Program-made: the position numbers and the translations under genes
In this document: one piece after another, positions 1 through 8,475 of the stretch
Layout of the letters: each line of letters starts with the position of its first letter
How positions within the stretch are numbered: the stretch's first letter is position 1
NCBI RefSeq assembly: GCF_003355515.1
Contig: NZ_CP031367.1
Location: forward strand, 1,364,001-1,428,000
DNA: 64,000 nt
DNA from: Aliarcobacter trophiarum LMG 25534
Lineage (GTDB): Bacteria; Campylobacterota; Campylobacteria; Campylobacterales; Arcobacteraceae
Direction of reading: 5' to 3'
The notes under the pieces: generated by a model
Databases searched by the model: none
What the model was told of the DNA's origin: nothing
What the model saw: the letters and a program-made list of their open reading frames with translations, nothing else

Positions 1-792
1 TTTTTTATCAAAAATAAAGTTCTTTATAGCAGTTTTATCCAAATCTTTTGGATGACGTGCTAATAAATCCTCTACTGTTATATCTTTTAGCTGTTTTGAG
101 AAGTTCTCATCTTTTAGGATATTATTCATAGATGGAAGAATTTTAATAGTCTCAAAACTACCTTGCATATCTTCATAGATTTTATTTATCTCATATTTTT
201 TTGCTGAAGGCATAGCTATAATCATCAAATCAAATTTTGTTTTATTATAATTACTTTTGTATTTCTCTTTTGAAAAAATTGAAATTCCATCTATACTTCT
301 ATGGTGTAAAATCTCATCATCATCTATAAAACAAAGAAGCTTATATTCACTACTTAAAAACTCTCTTTGGAGTTGAAGCCCCGCTCTTCCAGCTCCATAT
401 ATCACAAATATTTTTGTCTTTTTATTTCCTTTTATTGAATGATAATATTTGTAAACATAGACTAATATATTTGTAATAAAAGTATAAAAAATCAAATCTA
501 TAAATAAAATATTAAAATGAACTTTAAAAACATAATACAAAATAGGAGTATAAACAGCAAAACTAATCACTGCTAATATTATTTTCATTAAACCTGTTTT
601 TGTAGAAGCTTTTGACCAAGAGAGTTTATAGTCATCAAAAAATATAAAAGAGGCTAATATTCTAAATCCTATCACTACAAGTAAAATAATAAGAGTAAGC
701 TCTTTATTTAGTAAAAAGGTAACTAAATAAAGTGAAAATACAGATACTACTACATTTACAATTACCCCTAAAAATCGTTTATCTTTTAACAT
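1..792 (-). CDS. Nucleotide-sugar 4,6-dehydratase, WbpM/PglF type (3' end outside window)
   Basis: Reading from ATG at 792, the frame is open for 264 codons to the left edge, so the C-terminal part is missing. About four hydrophobic segments fill residues 5-115. A first nucleotide-binding fold follows with YGAGRAG near residue 131, then a linker ending DLLARHPKDLDKTAI, which in this family directly precedes the catalytic Rossmann domain. WbpM/PglF proteins are inner-membrane enzymes that convert UDP-GlcNAc to the 4-keto-6-deoxy sugar for QuiNAc, FucNAc or bacillosamine. The ATG overlaps the stop of the broken rfbC remnant upstream (ATGTTAA). Family is clear; the exact product is not, because the catalytic domain is cut off. 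Confidence 0.85.
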   Translation of the reverse strand, partial: MLKDKRFLGVIVNVVVSVFSLYLVTFLLNKELTLIILLVVIGFRILASFIFFDDYKLSWSKASTKTGLMKIILAVISFAVYTPILYYVFKVHFNILFIDLIFYTFITNILVYVYKYYHSIKGNKKTKIFVIYGAGRAGLQLQREFLSSEYKLLCFIDDDEILHHRSIDGISIFSKEKYKSNYNKTKFDLMIIAMPSAKKYEINKIYEDMQGSFETIKILPSMNNILKDENFSKQLKDITVEDLLARHPKDLDKTAIKNFIFDKK

Positions 793-1387
793 ATTATTTG
801 TTCCTTGGCTATCATTTTATATAAATTATTTTCATAAAGAAAAAGTGATTTTACATCTTTAAAACTTTTTAAGTCCTTATCACCATCACCCAATATTATA
901 TTTTCTTTTTCTATTTTCCAATCAATATTTAAATCTCTATCATCCTATCTAACACCAATACTCCTCCAGATGCAAAATATCTATCTATTTTTATATTTAC
1001 AATAACATCTTGGCTTAATACTAAAAAACCATGTAAAAATTCTCTAGGAATAAAAAGTTGCTTATTTTCTTCACTATTTAACTTTATACTTACTACTTTA
1101 CCAAAACTTGGACTTCCAAGCCTAAAATCAACTACTACATCTAAAATCTTTCCTTTTAATACACTTACAAGCTTTGATTGAGCATAGTTTAAAGTATTTG
1201 TATGAAGTCCTCTGATAACTCCATATTTACTGTATGAGATATTATCTTGACAGAAATCTACTTCAAATCCAACAAATGAATTAAAACTCTCTTTTTTAAA
1301 AGCTTCAAAAACATAACCTCGATTATCTTTGTGTAATTTTGGTTCACAAAGAATAAGCTCGGGTATATCTAATCTTTTATAATCAAT
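786..1387 (-). pseudogene. rfbC-like dTDP-4-dehydrorhamnose 3,5-epimerase, frameshifted
   Basis: Reading left from 1387 gives about 152 codons of an RmlC-like cupin: KRLDIPELILCEPKL, then NRGYVFEAF, RGLHTNTLNYAQSKLV and IPREFLHGFLVL, including the family histidine in RGLH. The frame stops at 929-931. The expected C-terminal continuation (DDRDLNIDWKIEKENI and on) is in the next frame and runs to a TAA at 786-788, overlapping the next gene's ATG as intact neighbours do. In that second frame a TAG sits where family members usually have tyrosine before DDRDLNIDW. No ATG, GTG or TTG is available at the 5' end; after the TGA come ATA and ATT. No rmlA, rmlB or rmlD is in the window, so the gene may have lost its pathway. 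A sequencing error could explain the frameshift but not the start. Confidence 0.75.
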
Positions 1388-2349
1388 TATTCAAATACTT
1401 TTTTAGTATCCACAAACTTCATACTTAAAGCTAAAACTATCAAAGCTAGTATAAGAGCTACAAAAATATTTCCTATAAAATAAACTATTATAAATAAACC
1501 TAAATTTAATCCTATAGAATAATTTGTAACTTTATAGTGACTCCACCCTGCTTGAGTTAATCTTTGATATGCATGTTTTTTGTGTGCTTGAGATAATTTT
1601 TCTTTATTTAATTTTCTTCGTATTAAAGTCAAAGTTGCATCAAACCAATAGACACCAAATAATATTATCCATATCCAAAAGTTTGTTGCTTCTTGATTTG
1701 CATAATATATTGTAAAAATAGCTATATTATATCCTAAAAGCGTACTTCCAACATCTCCCATAAATATCTTAGCCCTATTCCAATTCCAATATAAAAATCC
1801 TAAAACTGCAACAGCTAAAACTAAAAAATGATTTCCACCAAATAAAATAAATCCAGCAAGACTTAAAAAAACTGCTTCACTTCCTGCATAGCCATTTATA
1901 CCATCTAAAAAATTATAAAGATTTATAAACCAAATAATAAGTAAAAAAGCAAAAATATTGGCTAATATTTGATTTTGTATATCAAAAATACCAAAAGTAA
2001 GAGTTTCAAATCCACCTAAAAAATATAATCCACCAACAGAAACAATAGCTTGAACTATAAGCCTTAGTTTTGGGCTTAAATCATAAATATCATCAAAAAA
2101 ACTAACTATTGAAATAACTGCACCAAAAAGCAAAGCATAAAAAAGACTTTGTTGTATTTCACCTATAAAATAAAGATAAAACAATCCTATAAACCAAGTA
2201 ATTGAAAGTGCTATTCCTCCACCATGAGGAGTTGGAACTGTATGAGAACTTCTTTCATTTATAGTTGCAACCAATGATTTTTTTATCATATAATTTTTTA
2301 TAAAATATGTTAGTAAAAATGAGATTAAAAAAAGTATTAAATAAATCAA
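1387..2349 (-). CDS. Undecaprenyl-phosphate sugar-1-phosphate transferase, WecA/WbpL family
   Basis: A 320-residue polytopic inner-membrane protein with about ten hydrophobic segments. It carries the MraY/WecA-family marks: PHGGG near residue 42, FFDDIYDLSP near 84, NLYNFLDGINGYAG near 142 and FMGDVGSTLLGYN near 194, followed by a basic HKKHAYQR loop. Family members transfer HexNAc-1-phosphate from UDP-sugar to undecaprenyl phosphate, the initiating step of O-antigen synthesis. Its start overlaps the stop of the SDR gene upstream by 4 bases, so the two are probably translationally coupled. Order SDR, WbpL-like, WbpM-like matches the wbpV-wbpL-wbpM set known in Pseudomonas aeruginosa O6, which suggests QuiNAc or a related sugar as first residue. 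The sugar specificity is inference. Confidence 0.88.
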   Translation of the reverse strand: MIYLILFLISFLLTYFIKNYMIKKSLVATINERSSHTVPTPHGGGIALSITWFIGLFYLYFIGEIQQSLFYALLFGAVISIVSFFDDIYDLSPKLRLIVQAIVSVGGLYFLGGFETLTFGIFDIQNQILANIFAFLLIIWFINLYNFLDGINGYAGSEAVFLSLAGFILFGGNHFLVLAVAVLGFLYWNWNRAKIFMGDVGSTLLGYNIAIFTIYYANQEATNFWIWIILFGVYWFDATLTLIRRKLNKEKLSQAHKKHAYQRLTQAGWSHYKVTNYSIGLNLGLFIIVYFIGNIFVALILALIVLALSMKFVDTKKVFE

Positions 2350-3197
2350 TTCTTTTCTCCTTTTATCATAAGTTTTATTCCATCTTCTACACTATATGGA
2401 TTAGATAAATTTAATTTCTTTTTAGTAAGAGTATTATCTACTTCCAAACTTCCATATAATCGCTTGTGAAATGATGGCTTTACTAGCTTTAGTAAGCTTT
2501 CAAAAAATGGAATTTTTATTAGATATATTTTTTTCTCTAAATTATTAGCTATGAGTTCTATTAGTTTTGAAGTGCTAAGAGGTTGATCATCTGAAGCTAA
2601 AAACACTCCTTCTTTTCTTTGAATTACTATTTCATTTATAATATTTAAAATATTTTGTATTAATATAAAACTTCTTTTATTTCCAATACTTCCTAGAGGT
2701 ATAATAGGCAATTTTTTAACTAATTTTACTAAATTATCTATATTACCTGGAGCATTTTTTCCATATATCATAGGAGGTCTTACTATACTTACTATAAAAT
2801 CACCATCATCTAGTTTCAAAAGCTCTTTTTCTGCTTCTAGTTTACTCTTTCCATATGGTGTAATTGGATTACAGATTGTATTTTCATCTAATTTTTCTAT
2901 ATCTTCACCATAAACAGCAATAGTGCTTATAAATACAAATTGTCTTACTCCATTCTGTTTTGCAAGTTTTGCAAGCTTTACTGGATACTCTACATTTATC
3001 TCATAATATTTTTCATAAGAATACTCTATCTTTTGATGTACAAGTGCAGCACAATGCAAAACTATATTAATATTATCAAATTTTATATCTTCAATTTTTT
3101 GATTTATTAATGAAAATTTTTCAAATATATATTTATCTTTAAACTGATTTATAAAGTTACTTCCTAAATAACCATTTGAACCTGTAATTAAAATTAT
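2346..3197 (-). CDS. NAD-dependent epimerase/reductase (SDR, WbpV-like) with a non-canonical start
   Basis: Extended SDR protein of about 283 residues. The nucleotide-binding ILITGSNGYLGSNF lies at the very N-terminus, upstream of the first possible TTG (3059); starting at that TTG would delete the Rossmann motif. Downstream are STIAVYG and YGKSK (catalytic YxxxK). No ATG, GTG or TTG occurs in frame between the TGA at 3211-3209 and the ITG motif. A strong Shine-Dalgarno run (GAGGGGG, about 3204-3210) precedes ATT at 3200 and ATA at 3197, so translation probably starts at one of these. P. aeruginosa WbpV-type enzymes act with WbpM in UDP-QuiNAc formation, and the neighbouring WbpL- and WbpM-like genes fit that. 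Function by analogy. Confidence 0.8.
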   Translation of the reverse strand: MILITGSNGYLGSNFINQFKDKYIFEKFSLINQKIEDIKFDNINIVLHCAALVHQKIEYSYEKYYEINVEYPVKLAKLAKQNGVRQFVFISTIAVYGEDIEKLDENTICNPITPYGKSKLEAEKELLKLDDGDFIVSIVRPPMIYGKNAPGNIDNLVKLVKKLPIIPLGSIGNKRSFILIQNILNIINEIVIQRKEGVFLASDDQPLSTSKLIELIANNLEKKIYLIKIPFFESLLKLVKPSFHKRLYGSLEVDNTLTKKKLNLSNPYSVEDGIKLMIKGEKN

Positions 3198-3213
3198 AAT
3201 GACACCCCCTCAA

Positions 3214-4029
3214 TTATAATTTTCTTATAAAATAATAAATTATTCTTATAACCATTTTTGGTAAAAATCTTATTGGGATTTTAATAATATTTCTTAAATA
3301 TTCAAATGAAGAATTAAAAAAACCATTTTTCCTAAATTCATTTAACAAAATAAATTCATTTTTAGCATAATTTAAACCACTTCTTCTCTCAATCTGTCCC
3401 TGCCCAGCTCTCATCTTTACTAAAACTTCTTGTAAATTATAAAATCTTGATTTATTCAATATCATCCTTACCCAAAGATAATAATCTTCAAAATAGATCA
3501 TTCTTTTATATCCTCCTGCTTTTAAAACAAAAGATTTTTTATACATTACTGCTGGATGATTTATTGGAGACCTTATTTTTGCATACTTTATTATTTCTTC
3601 GTGCATTTCTGGAAGTCTTCTATATCCTAAATTTTCATTTTCATCACCATTAAACTCACTTATCCATGAACTACAAATATCAATATTACCATTTTTAAAG
3701 ACATTTAACTGTTTTTCAAACCTATTTGGCAACGATATATCATCTGTATCCATTCTAGCAATAAGTTCATAGCTACAATGTTCCATCCCAATATTTAATG
3801 CATCCCCTAAACCTAAATTTTCTTTCAAAGGAATAATTTTTAAAATACCAACAAGTTTATTCTTCCATTCATCAATTGCATAATACAATTCATCTGTCAA
3901 TTTACCATCTTGAACCAATACTATCTCATCTGGTTTTACAGTTTGTTCATCCCAAATACTTTCCATCGCTCTATTAAAATATTTTACTTTTTCTTTATAA
4001 TAAATTGACATCAATAATGAAAAATTCAT
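3214..4029 (-). CDS. Family 2 glycosyltransferase
   Basis: A 271-residue GT2 (GT-A fold) enzyme. N-terminal FSLLMSIYYKE matches the start of the nucleotide-sugar binding fold, PDEIVLVQDG carries the first acidic motif, and ARMDTDDISLPNRF near residue 91 holds the metal-binding DxD. The acceptor-side motif FEDYYLWVRM (ED-Y type) is near residue 180. GT2 enzymes of this type add a sugar to a lipid-linked glycan on the cytoplasmic face. The gene starts inside the last codons of the preceding GT2 gene (4-base overlap), so the pair is probably coupled. Donor and acceptor cannot be told from sequence. Confidence 0.88.
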   Translation of the reverse strand: MNFSLLMSIYYKEKVKYFNRAMESIWDEQTVKPDEIVLVQDGKLTDELYYAIDEWKNKLVGILKIIPLKENLGLGDALNIGMEHCSYELIARMDTDDISLPNRFEKQLNVFKNGNIDICSSWISEFNGDENENLGYRRLPEMHEEIIKYAKIRSPINHPAVMYKKSFVLKAGGYKRMIYFEDYYLWVRMILNKSRFYNLQEVLVKMRAGQGQIERRSGLNYAKNEFILLNEFRKNGFFNSSFEYLRNIIKIPIRFLPKMVIRIIYYFIRKL

Positions 4030-4994
4030 CTCTTATTACTTCTTTTTAATTCAATATTTTCAAAGAATTTATACATTTTTAAATATAAGTTTATTTTTAT
4101 ACTTAAATAAACCGAATTTGAAGATATACTTGCTTTTATAATTTTTAACATAGAAGCAAAATATTTCTTTCTATTTAACTTTTGTCTCGCTTCAACCATT
4201 AGTATTTGTTTTTTATTCAATTTGTTTTTTTCTTTTTCACTTATGACAAAATATTCCTTATAATTATCGTCAAAAATATACTTTCCTGTTGCCAAACTCT
4301 TTTTAAAGATTTCCGTACAATACTGTGCTGTTTTATACATTATATAAGCATTTGTTTTAGTTACACTATTGTTTCTATATCTGCAATTGAGAAGAACATC
4401 CTTTATATTTCCAACTTTGAAACCAAAAAAAATAGCTCTCGATAAAAATTCCATATCTTCTGCGTGAAAAGCATTATTATACCCACCAAGTTTATCAAAG
4501 ACCTTCTTCCTAACAAAAAATGTTGGATGTACTATGCCTATAGCACCTCTCATTAATAATCTTTTTAAATATTTATGTGTCAAAAGCTTATCAGTTTTAA
4601 AAAATACTTCTTTATTACTAAATAGTGTTATGTTAGAGCCAATTAAATCTAAATTATTATCAACTAAATACTGAAGTTGCTTTTCAAATCTATTTTTGTG
4701 AGAAATATCATCTGCATCCATTCTAGCAATATATAAACCTTCACATTCTTTTAAAGCTCTATTCAAACTAAATATTAAACCACTATTTTTTTTATTTATA
4801 ATTATTTTTATTCTTTTATCTATAAATTGATATTTTATTAGAATCTCTTTCAATATTTTATTTTCCGGATTATCTAATACTATTATAAATTCAAAATTTG
4901 AATAAGTCTGATTTAAAATTGAATCTATTGACTCTATAATCCATTCTTCTTTTTCATTATAAACACTCATTATAACTGAAATCAGGTCTCGCAT
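4026..4994 (-). CDS. Family 2 glycosyltransferase
   Basis: A 322-residue GT2 enzyme beginning LISVIMSVYNEKEEW, with FEFIIVLDNPEN as the first acidic strand and ARMDADDISHKNRFEKQ as the DxD region. AEDMEFLSRAIFFG near residue 180 is the catalytic-base region. The C-terminal 90 residues are lysine-rich and carry no recognisable domain. It resembles the next gene in overall plan but is too diverged to be a recent duplicate. It lies 14 bases after the DUF115 gene and overlaps the next GT2 by 4 bases. It probably adds one residue of the repeat unit; which one is unknown. Confidence 0.87.
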   Translation of the reverse strand: MRDLISVIMSVYNEKEEWIIESIDSILNQTYSNFEFIIVLDNPENKILKEILIKYQFIDKRIKIIINKKNSGLIFSLNRALKECEGLYIARMDADDISHKNRFEKQLQYLVDNNLDLIGSNITLFSNKEVFFKTDKLLTHKYLKRLLMRGAIGIVHPTFFVRKKVFDKLGGYNNAFHAEDMEFLSRAIFFGFKVGNIKDVLLNCRYRNNSVTKTNAYIMYKTAQYCTEIFKKSLATGKYIFDDNYKEYFVISEKEKNKLNKKQILMVEARQKLNRKKYFASMLKIIKASISSNSVYLSIKINLYLKMYKFFENIELKRSNKR

Positions 4995-5008
4995 TAATTT
5001 TCCTAAAT

Positions 5009-5815
5009 TTAAAAAAGTTCGTAATAGTTTTTTCTATCAAACAACTCTAGCTTGCCACCTACAGTACTGTTATATATTTTTCTTCCATCTATTTCAAACA
5101 TTGTTTTACAAAGTTTATAACTTTTTAGTACATTGTATATTTTTGGATCATGCCATTTTTTACCTACTCCAAAATATGTTTTATCAAAATGATTCGGATC
5201 ATCTTCTGTAGAAATAATTGTGTCACCATCGATAATTGCAGATTCTGGAATTTCATATGAAAAATCCATTCCAATTAAATAAACTTCTGAAAAACCTAAA
5301 TAATATGCTAGTTGTAGATTTAGTATAGTTACAGATTGTCCACAATATAACTGTTCAGAAATATCTATTGAAAATCTTGGTATCTCATAGTATGGTGAAT
5401 TAACTTGATAAAATCCAGTATTCATATTAAAAAAATATGTATTTTTTTTATTCTTTATTAAAGATTTATATTTTGTTGGAAAAAATTTGTACATAACATC
5501 GAAATCATTTATATCTTTTAGATTATCATAAAAAACATGCTTATCTTCTACTATGTAAAATGTTGGTTTAAAATTATCAGATCTATTTTTTAAAAATATA
5601 CTATTTACCCCAAAAGTATACTCATTTTTTAATAACGTTAGATCTATATCATTAAGGGAAGGACCATTTCCAATTATAAAGCATCTTTTATTTTTAAATT
5701 TATTTTTTAGCAATATTAACTTATTTATATCCGCTTTTGGAAGCCAAAATGGAACTTCAAACCATTTATAAGAAATTATTCTTTTATTTATTAAACTCTT
5801 TATAAAATTTTTCAT
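5009..5815 (-). CDS. DUF115/CstII-like protein, possible CMP-sugar transferase (copy 1)
   Basis: 268 residues. The key stretch is RCFIIGNGPSLNDIDL near residue 44, then FGVNSIFLKN, and YYLGFSEVYLIGMDFSY near residue 170. The same motif order (GNGPSL, then an ALG-EIYLSGIDFY-like strand) occurs in the Campylobacter sialyltransferase CstII (GT42) and in the DUF115 core of Maf proteins, which transfer CMP-pseudaminic or CMP-legionaminic acid. A conserved His-containing DDPNHFDKTYFG stretch follows and also appears in the paralogue at 13499-14401. Two such proteins in a cluster that also encodes a CMP-sugar synthetase suggest they transfer that sugar. Database labels for this family (MptE-like, DUF115) are uninformative. 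Transferase activity is inference. Confidence 0.72.
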   Translation of the reverse strand: MKNFIKSLINKRIISYKWFEVPFWLPKADINKLILLKNKFKNKRCFIIGNGPSLNDIDLTLLKNEYTFGVNSIFLKNRSDNFKPTFYIVEDKHVFYDNLKDINDFDVMYKFFPTKYKSLIKNKKNTYFFNMNTGFYQVNSPYYEIPRFSIDISEQLYCGQSVTILNLQLAYYLGFSEVYLIGMDFSYEIPESAIIDGDTIISTEDDPNHFDKTYFGVGKKWHDPKIYNVLKSYKLCKTMFEIDGRKIYNSTVGGKLELFDRKNYYELF

Positions 5816-5817
5816 AA

Positions 5818-6444
5818 TTAATAACTCTGTAAATTAATCTCAACAAATTTATCTATATATGTATTGTTTTTTTTAAGTTTTACATTATTATAACCAAAAA
5901 ATTCAATGTGATTTTCTTCAGCTGCTTCATAATCATTTATACTATCACCTATTAAAATAGTTTCCTCTTTTTTATAATTATTCATTTCTAAAATATTTTT
6001 TACTATTTTTGATTTCATGATTGGAGATCCAGTTATAGATAAAAAATATTTTGTCAAGTTTAATCTTTCACAGATATATTTTAAATCATTTTCATCTGCA
6101 CCAGATGCTATATGCATATTATATTTTTTATAATTATGATTTATAAAGCTTACTGTATCTTCAATAATATATTTTGAATTTGTCAATTCTTCTTTTGTTA
6201 TTAAAGAGTACCTATTAGCATACTTTAAAATATCATCTTCTGAAATATTTTCATTTAATAATTTATTAAAAAAATATTTAATTTTTATATATCTAGATTT
6301 TCCACCATTTAATTCGTGATATTGAATAAACTCTTTTACTTTGTTTTTTGGAAATCCTTCAAAAAGTTTTTTAAACCCTTCAGTTTTTATAGGGACAGAA
6401 TCAAGTATTACTCCATCAAAATCAAATATTATATTTTTTATCAA
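5818..6444 (-). CDS. HAD-superfamily phosphatase
   Basis: A 208-residue HAD hydrolase of the beta-phosphoglucomutase/phosphoglycolate phosphatase type. Motif I is IFDFDGVILDS at residues 5-15 (nucleophile and acid Asp), motif II the Ser in HIASGADEND, the motif III lysine probably in IMKSKIVK, and motif IV ILIGDSINDYEAA near residue 164. A helical cap lies between residues 16 and 90. It overlaps the upstream YhcH-like gene by 4 bases. In ulosonic acid pathways a HAD enzyme such as KdsC removes the phosphate before CMP activation; a similar step is likely here. The substrate is unknown. Confidence 0.83.
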   Translation of the reverse strand: MIKNIIFDFDGVILDSVPIKTEGFKKLFEGFPKNKVKEFIQYHELNGGKSRYIKIKYFFNKLLNENISEDDILKYANRYSLITKEELTNSKYIIEDTVSFINHNYKKYNMHIASGADENDLKYICERLNLTKYFLSITGSPIMKSKIVKNILEMNNYKKEETILIGDSINDYEAAEENHIEFFGYNNVKLKKNNTYIDKFVEINLQSY

Positions 6445-6929
6445 ACTTTAACCTTTACAACAGTTTTAATAACTTTTATTGGTTCATTTATTTTAATACA
6501 AGGCATATGGGCATCATCTGGAAAGAAAATAGCTATATCACCTTTTTTTAGTTTAATAGATGATGAAAAATTTGAATCTCCATACTTAATTAAATCCATA
6601 TTTTCATTGTATTTAAAATATACATTAAGATTTTTTATATTATCAACTTCTATAATCTCTTCACCTTCAAGGATAAACTGAACATCTATATTTTTTATAT
6701 GTGCTTCAAAAAAACATTTTTCTCTATCTTTTGAAAAATATGTTTGTTCTAGTGCAAAGTTATTTTTATCTAAAACTATTTTTTCAAATGCATTTAGATT
6801 ATATGACTTTAATCTTTTATACTCTTCACTTTTTTCATTTAAAACTTTTGTTAAATATTCAAAAGCAGTAGAAAATCTAGTATCTTTAATTTGTTTTTTT
6901 AAAATTTCTATATTACCAAATATTGCCAT
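6441..6929 (-). CDS. YhcH/NanQ/TabA-family (DUF386) sugar anomerase-like protein
   Basis: A 162-residue cupin-like protein. It has the family's FEAHIKNIDVQFILEGEE block (about residues 73-90) and FFPDDAHMPC near residue 135, whose His and acidic residues bind the metal. E. coli YhcH (NanQ) speeds the anomerisation of sialic acid, and YhcH-like proteins often accompany sialic or related acid genes. Here it sits between the HAD phosphatase (4-base overlap) and the cyclase (stop and start adjoin), within the CMP-sugar block. A role in presenting the right anomer of a 2-keto sugar acid to the cytidylyltransferase is my inference. Confidence 0.75.
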   Translation of the reverse strand: MAIFGNIEILKKQIKDTRFSTAFEYLTKVLNEKSEEYKRLKSYNLNAFEKIVLDKNNFALEQTYFSKDREKCFFEAHIKNIDVQFILEGEEIIEVDNIKNLNVYFKYNENMDLIKYGDSNFSSSIKLKKGDIAIFFPDDAHMPCIKINEPIKVIKTVVKVKV

Positions 6930-7607
6930 TTATTCTATTTCTCCAATTATTGTACAAGGTAATCCATCACAATTTGATATTCTTAATGGTGCAATAATTA
7001 CTCTTTTAAATTTTGTATTTATATCTATTTGCTTTAAATCCATATCTTCAAGCAATAAAATAGGGTTTTTAGGATTTAAGAAAGCCTTATGAGCTTCTCT
7101 TCCTATCATTCTATTTTGGAAACTTGATACCGAAATACTATCAAATCCAATCACTCTTATATTTGGAAATGAGTTTCTTAAATATTCAGCTATCGACGGA
7201 TCAAATCCATAATTTAATTCCCAAAATTCTTGAGTATCTCTTTTATAACAAATACCTGTTTTTACTATCAGAATCTCATATATATTTTTGTCTTTTATTT
7301 TATCCAATTGTTCTATGAGTTTAGCCCCTATAACAAGCTCTTTAGGAACAAATTCTATGAATAGCACATTTTCAAAATTAAAATATCCACAATCAAAATT
7401 TTCAATGGTCTGCCCATATTCAAAAAAATGATAAGGCATATCTATATGAGTGCCTATATGAACTGTTGTTTCTATTGTTGTATCATTTGCAATATCACCT
7501 TTTGAAATATCAGATTTTTTACTAGAAATAAATTTATTCTTATTTCCATAACTAGGTGTATTATTATCTAAAATATGTGAAAGATACACAAATTTACTCA
7601 AATTCAT
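6930..7607 (-). CDS. Cyclase-family metal-dependent hydrolase
   Basis: 225 residues of the Cyclase family (kynurenine formamidase-like). The metal site motif HIGTHIDMPYHFFE near residue 51 fits the family HxGTHxDxPxH pattern, and a second characteristic stretch, VIGFDSISVSS, is near residue 152. Known members hydrolyse amide or lactone bonds. No tryptophan-catabolic genes are nearby; the neighbours are an SDR (14-base overlap), the YhcH-like protein, a hydroxyacid dehydrogenase and an aldolase. It may open a lactone or remove an acyl group in the CMP-sugar pathway. Family is clear, the reaction is not. Confidence 0.8.
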   Translation of the reverse strand: MNLSKFVYLSHILDNNTPSYGNKNKFISSKKSDISKGDIANDTTIETTVHIGTHIDMPYHFFEYGQTIENFDCGYFNFENVLFIEFVPKELVIGAKLIEQLDKIKDKNIYEILIVKTGICYKRDTQEFWELNYGFDPSIAEYLRNSFPNIRVIGFDSISVSSFQNRMIGREAHKAFLNPKNPILLLEDMDLKQIDINTKFKRVIIAPLRISNCDGLPCTIIGEIE

Positions 7608-8475
7608 TATTTTTCTCTATTTCTTTCATACACTCTAAGATTCCTTGTCCCATGTCGATATATGGATTTGCTACTAGTTTTTTACTTCTTGTAGGATGAA
7701 ATGAATATGGTGTAGTTTGATAGTGATTGTGATATCCATCATTATTTAAATTTATTTCTATTTTATTACCCAATATTTCATTAATCATAGTAAATAATTC
7801 TTTTCTATGCATTCTCTCAACTCCTGTAAGAATAAGATGTTCATTTACAAAATCTTCACTCTTTATGACTTGAATTGCTAACTTTGCAACATCTGCTGCA
7901 TGAATATATTCTCTTACTTCTTCTCCATCTCCACTATGATTGATAGTTCTTGTTAGCATAGCACTTTTTACTAAATTGTAAATATAATTATTTTGATAAT
8001 CTCTTTCTCCATATACTGAACCGTATCGAATAATAGTAAATTCTAAACCAAACTTTTTGTAATACTCTTCTGTAAGTTTTTCTGATGTAAGTTTACTAAT
8101 TCCATAAAAAGAGCCCTTATCGCTCATAGAATAAGCACTACTTGCATAAATAAATCTTTTTATATTATTTATTTTACAAGCTTCTAAAATATTTAAATTT
8201 CCCATTACATTCAATTCTAAGGCTTTTGTAGGATTAGCTATAGCATCATCAAGGTTTGCAAACCCTGCAAAATTATAAACTATATTTGCACCTTTTATAA
8301 CTTCATTCACATTTTTAACATCTAAAATATCACACTTGATAAAATATTTTATATTTACATATTTAGAAATATTTAGATCAGCTGCTACTACATCGTATCC
8401 ATTATTAATAAGTTCTTCAACTACATAACTTCCTATAAATCCACAACCACCAAAAACTACTACTTTTTTAGTCAT
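7594..8475 (-). CDS. NAD-dependent epimerase/dehydratase (extended SDR)
   Basis: I start this gene at the ATG at 8475 (MTKKVVVFGG), which has a GAGG 9 bases upstream and overlaps the stop of the hydroxyacid dehydrogenase gene by 8 bases; an upstream start only adds residues inside that gene. The protein is about 293 residues, with GGCGFIGS near residue 8, NFAGFANLDDA near 72, ASSAYSMSDKGSFYGISK with catalytic Ser and YxxxK near 112-130, and REYIHAADVA near 182. It belongs to the UDP-sugar epimerase/dehydratase group, but the nucleotide of its substrate cannot be told from the sequence. It could act on a CMP-, UDP- or free sugar in this block. Confidence 0.85.
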   Translation of the reverse strand: MTKKVVVFGGCGFIGSYVVEELINNGYDVVAADLNISKYVNIKYFIKCDILDVKNVNEVIKGANIVYNFAGFANLDDAIANPTKALELNVMGNLNILEACKINNIKRFIYASSAYSMSDKGSFYGISKLTSEKLTEEYYKKFGLEFTIIRYGSVYGERDYQNNYIYNLVKSAMLTRTINHSGDGEEVREYIHAADVAKLAIQVIKSEDFVNEHLILTGVERMHRKELFTMINEILGNKIEINLNNDGYHNHYQTTPYSFHPTRSKKLVANPYIDMGQGILECMKEIEKNNEFE

